Positions 63,419 through 64,000 of a stretch of 64,000 nt of DNA are shown piece by piece. The position numbers and the translations under genes are program-made. How positions within the stretch are numbered: the first letter of the stretch is position 1; the number at the start of each line of letters is the position of its first letter. The DNA is taken from NCBI GenBank assembly GCA_023416335.1, contig JAEZHY010000088.1, positions 1-64,000 of the forward strand, read 5' to 3'. The stretch is from Pseudomonadota bacterium. Lineage in GTDB: Bacteria; Desulfobacterota; Syntrophobacteria; Syntrophobacterales; Syntrophobacteraceae. Under the pieces are notes generated by a model that was not told the DNA's origin, did no database searches, and was given only the letters and a program-made list of their open reading frames with translations.

Positions 63419-63479
63419 ATTCCCTTTTGTCCACCCCGTTGCGTGTACTCTCTTCCGGGGCAGCCTTCCGGAAAACGGA

Positions 63480-64000
63480 TTACAAGGCCGGTTCTCCGAA
63501 AATTTCCTTTACTTCTCCCGCGAAATAGAGGGATCCGGCAATACAGATCAGGTCGTCCGGACGGGCAAGTTGCCTGGCTTCCTGAATTGCCGTGACCGGG
63601 TCCGGAATGACATAATATTTCTGTATGAAGGGTCTTGCCATTTTCTTGAGTTCTTCCGGATTTGCTGCTCTGACATAACGCGGCTTGGTGAAGATGGCGG
63701 TCTCCGCCATCGGCAGGAGCCGCCGGAGGATTCCCCGGATGTCCTTATCAGCCATTATCCCAAGGACCAGGTGGAGCTTGTCGTACGTGAAACTCTCGCG
63801 CAGAGCGTCGCGAAGGGCTTCGGCCCCTTGAGGATTATGCGCGCCGTCGAGCAGGATCATCGGCTTCCTGTCGAGAATTTCCAGCCGGGCAGGCCAGCTG
63901 ACTTCCTGGAGTGCATCCGAGACAATCTCCGGTTTGAGAGAGACGACCTGCTTTTCTTCGAGCACGTCAAGGGTGGCCAGGGCCAGGGCGGCGTTGCTCA
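63480..64000 (-). CDS. folC: Folylpolyglutamate/dihydrofolate synthase, 3' part
   Basis: The frame enters from the right edge (SNAALALATLDVLEE) and runs about 172 residues to its stop, so the N-terminal ATP-binding part lies outside. Recognised from the C-terminal domain: PARLEILDRKPMILLDGAHNPQGAEALRDAL, LVLGIMADKDIRGIL, and ARPDDLICIAGSLYFAGEV. It adds glutamates to folates and, if bifunctional, makes dihydrofolate. It precedes lptD on the same strand. Confidence 0.92.
   Translation of the reverse strand, partial: SNAALALATLDVLEEKQVVSLKPEIVSDALQEVSWPARLEILDRKPMILLDGAHNPQGAEALRDALRESFTYDKLHLVLGIMADKDIRGILRRLLPMAETAIFTKPRYVRAANPEELKKMARPFIQKYYVIPDPVTAIQEARQLARPDDLICIAGSLYFAGEVKEIFGEPAL

Overview
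The window reads as a chromosomal segment of a Gram-negative bacterium with fairly high G+C. LptD, TolC-type, autotransporter and lipoprotein genes show an outer membrane. Two-component, acyl-CoA ligase, malate synthase and branched-chain-type ABC genes, together with the dense intergenic repeats, suggest a metabolically versatile deltaproteobacterium (Desulfobacterota, possibly near the Syntrophobacter group). That placement is inference from gene style, not from a marker comparison.

Layout. (1) 1-5.8 kb: the 3' end of a LacI-type regulator, then a complete five-gene LIV-type ABC transporter operon (binding protein, two permeases, two ATPases). (2) 5.8-12.5 kb: a small hypothetical gene, a TauE/SafE permease, and a minus-strand lexA-like/imuB/imuC (dnaE2) mutagenic repair cassette with no imuA, headed by a long palindrome. 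(3) 12.5-16.4 kb: a plus-strand catabolic cluster (YcaC-type hydrolase, amidohydrolase, intradiol dioxygenase, lipocalin-like protein). (4) 17-23.4 kb: a TetR gene with two palindromic operator candidates, a membrane-fusion lipoprotein, and one 1468-codon gene joining an RND pump to a TolC-type outer-membrane factor. (5) 24.5-29.1 kb: a stand-alone MEDS sensor protein, a MEDS/PAS/GAF histidine kinase and a CheY-like regulator. (6) 29.3-36 kb: envelope genes (MscS channel, protease lacking PDZ, PLD/cardiolipin synthase-like lipoprotein, SYLF protein, glycine-zipper lipoprotein). (7) 36-46 kb: malate synthase-like enzyme, PPOX-fold protein, orphan VapB-like antitoxin, acyl-CoA ligase, a 32-residue membrane peptide, a DUF2087 protein, an IS110-family element and an NmrA-like reductase. 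(8) 46.5-49 kb: an autotransporter passenger whose beta-barrel is missing. (9) 49.9-64 kb: a minus-strand housekeeping block: gyrB-gyrA-gpsA, truA-aspC, argC, rplM-rpsI, lptD and the 3' part of folC.

Intergenic spaces are unusually rich in modular repeats: a 320-bp pair, a 140-bp pair, a 97-bp close pair and many short palindromes. One copy has supplied the last codons of the malate synthase-like gene. No tRNA, rRNA or CRISPR array was seen.

Most notable are the RND-TolC fusion with an internal signal peptide and possible internal start, the lexA-imuB-imuC cassette whose LexA lacks the first part of its HTH domain, the IS110 element with a structured non-coding end that may encode a bridge RNA, and two possible small-protein loci (VapB remnant, 32-residue membrane peptide).
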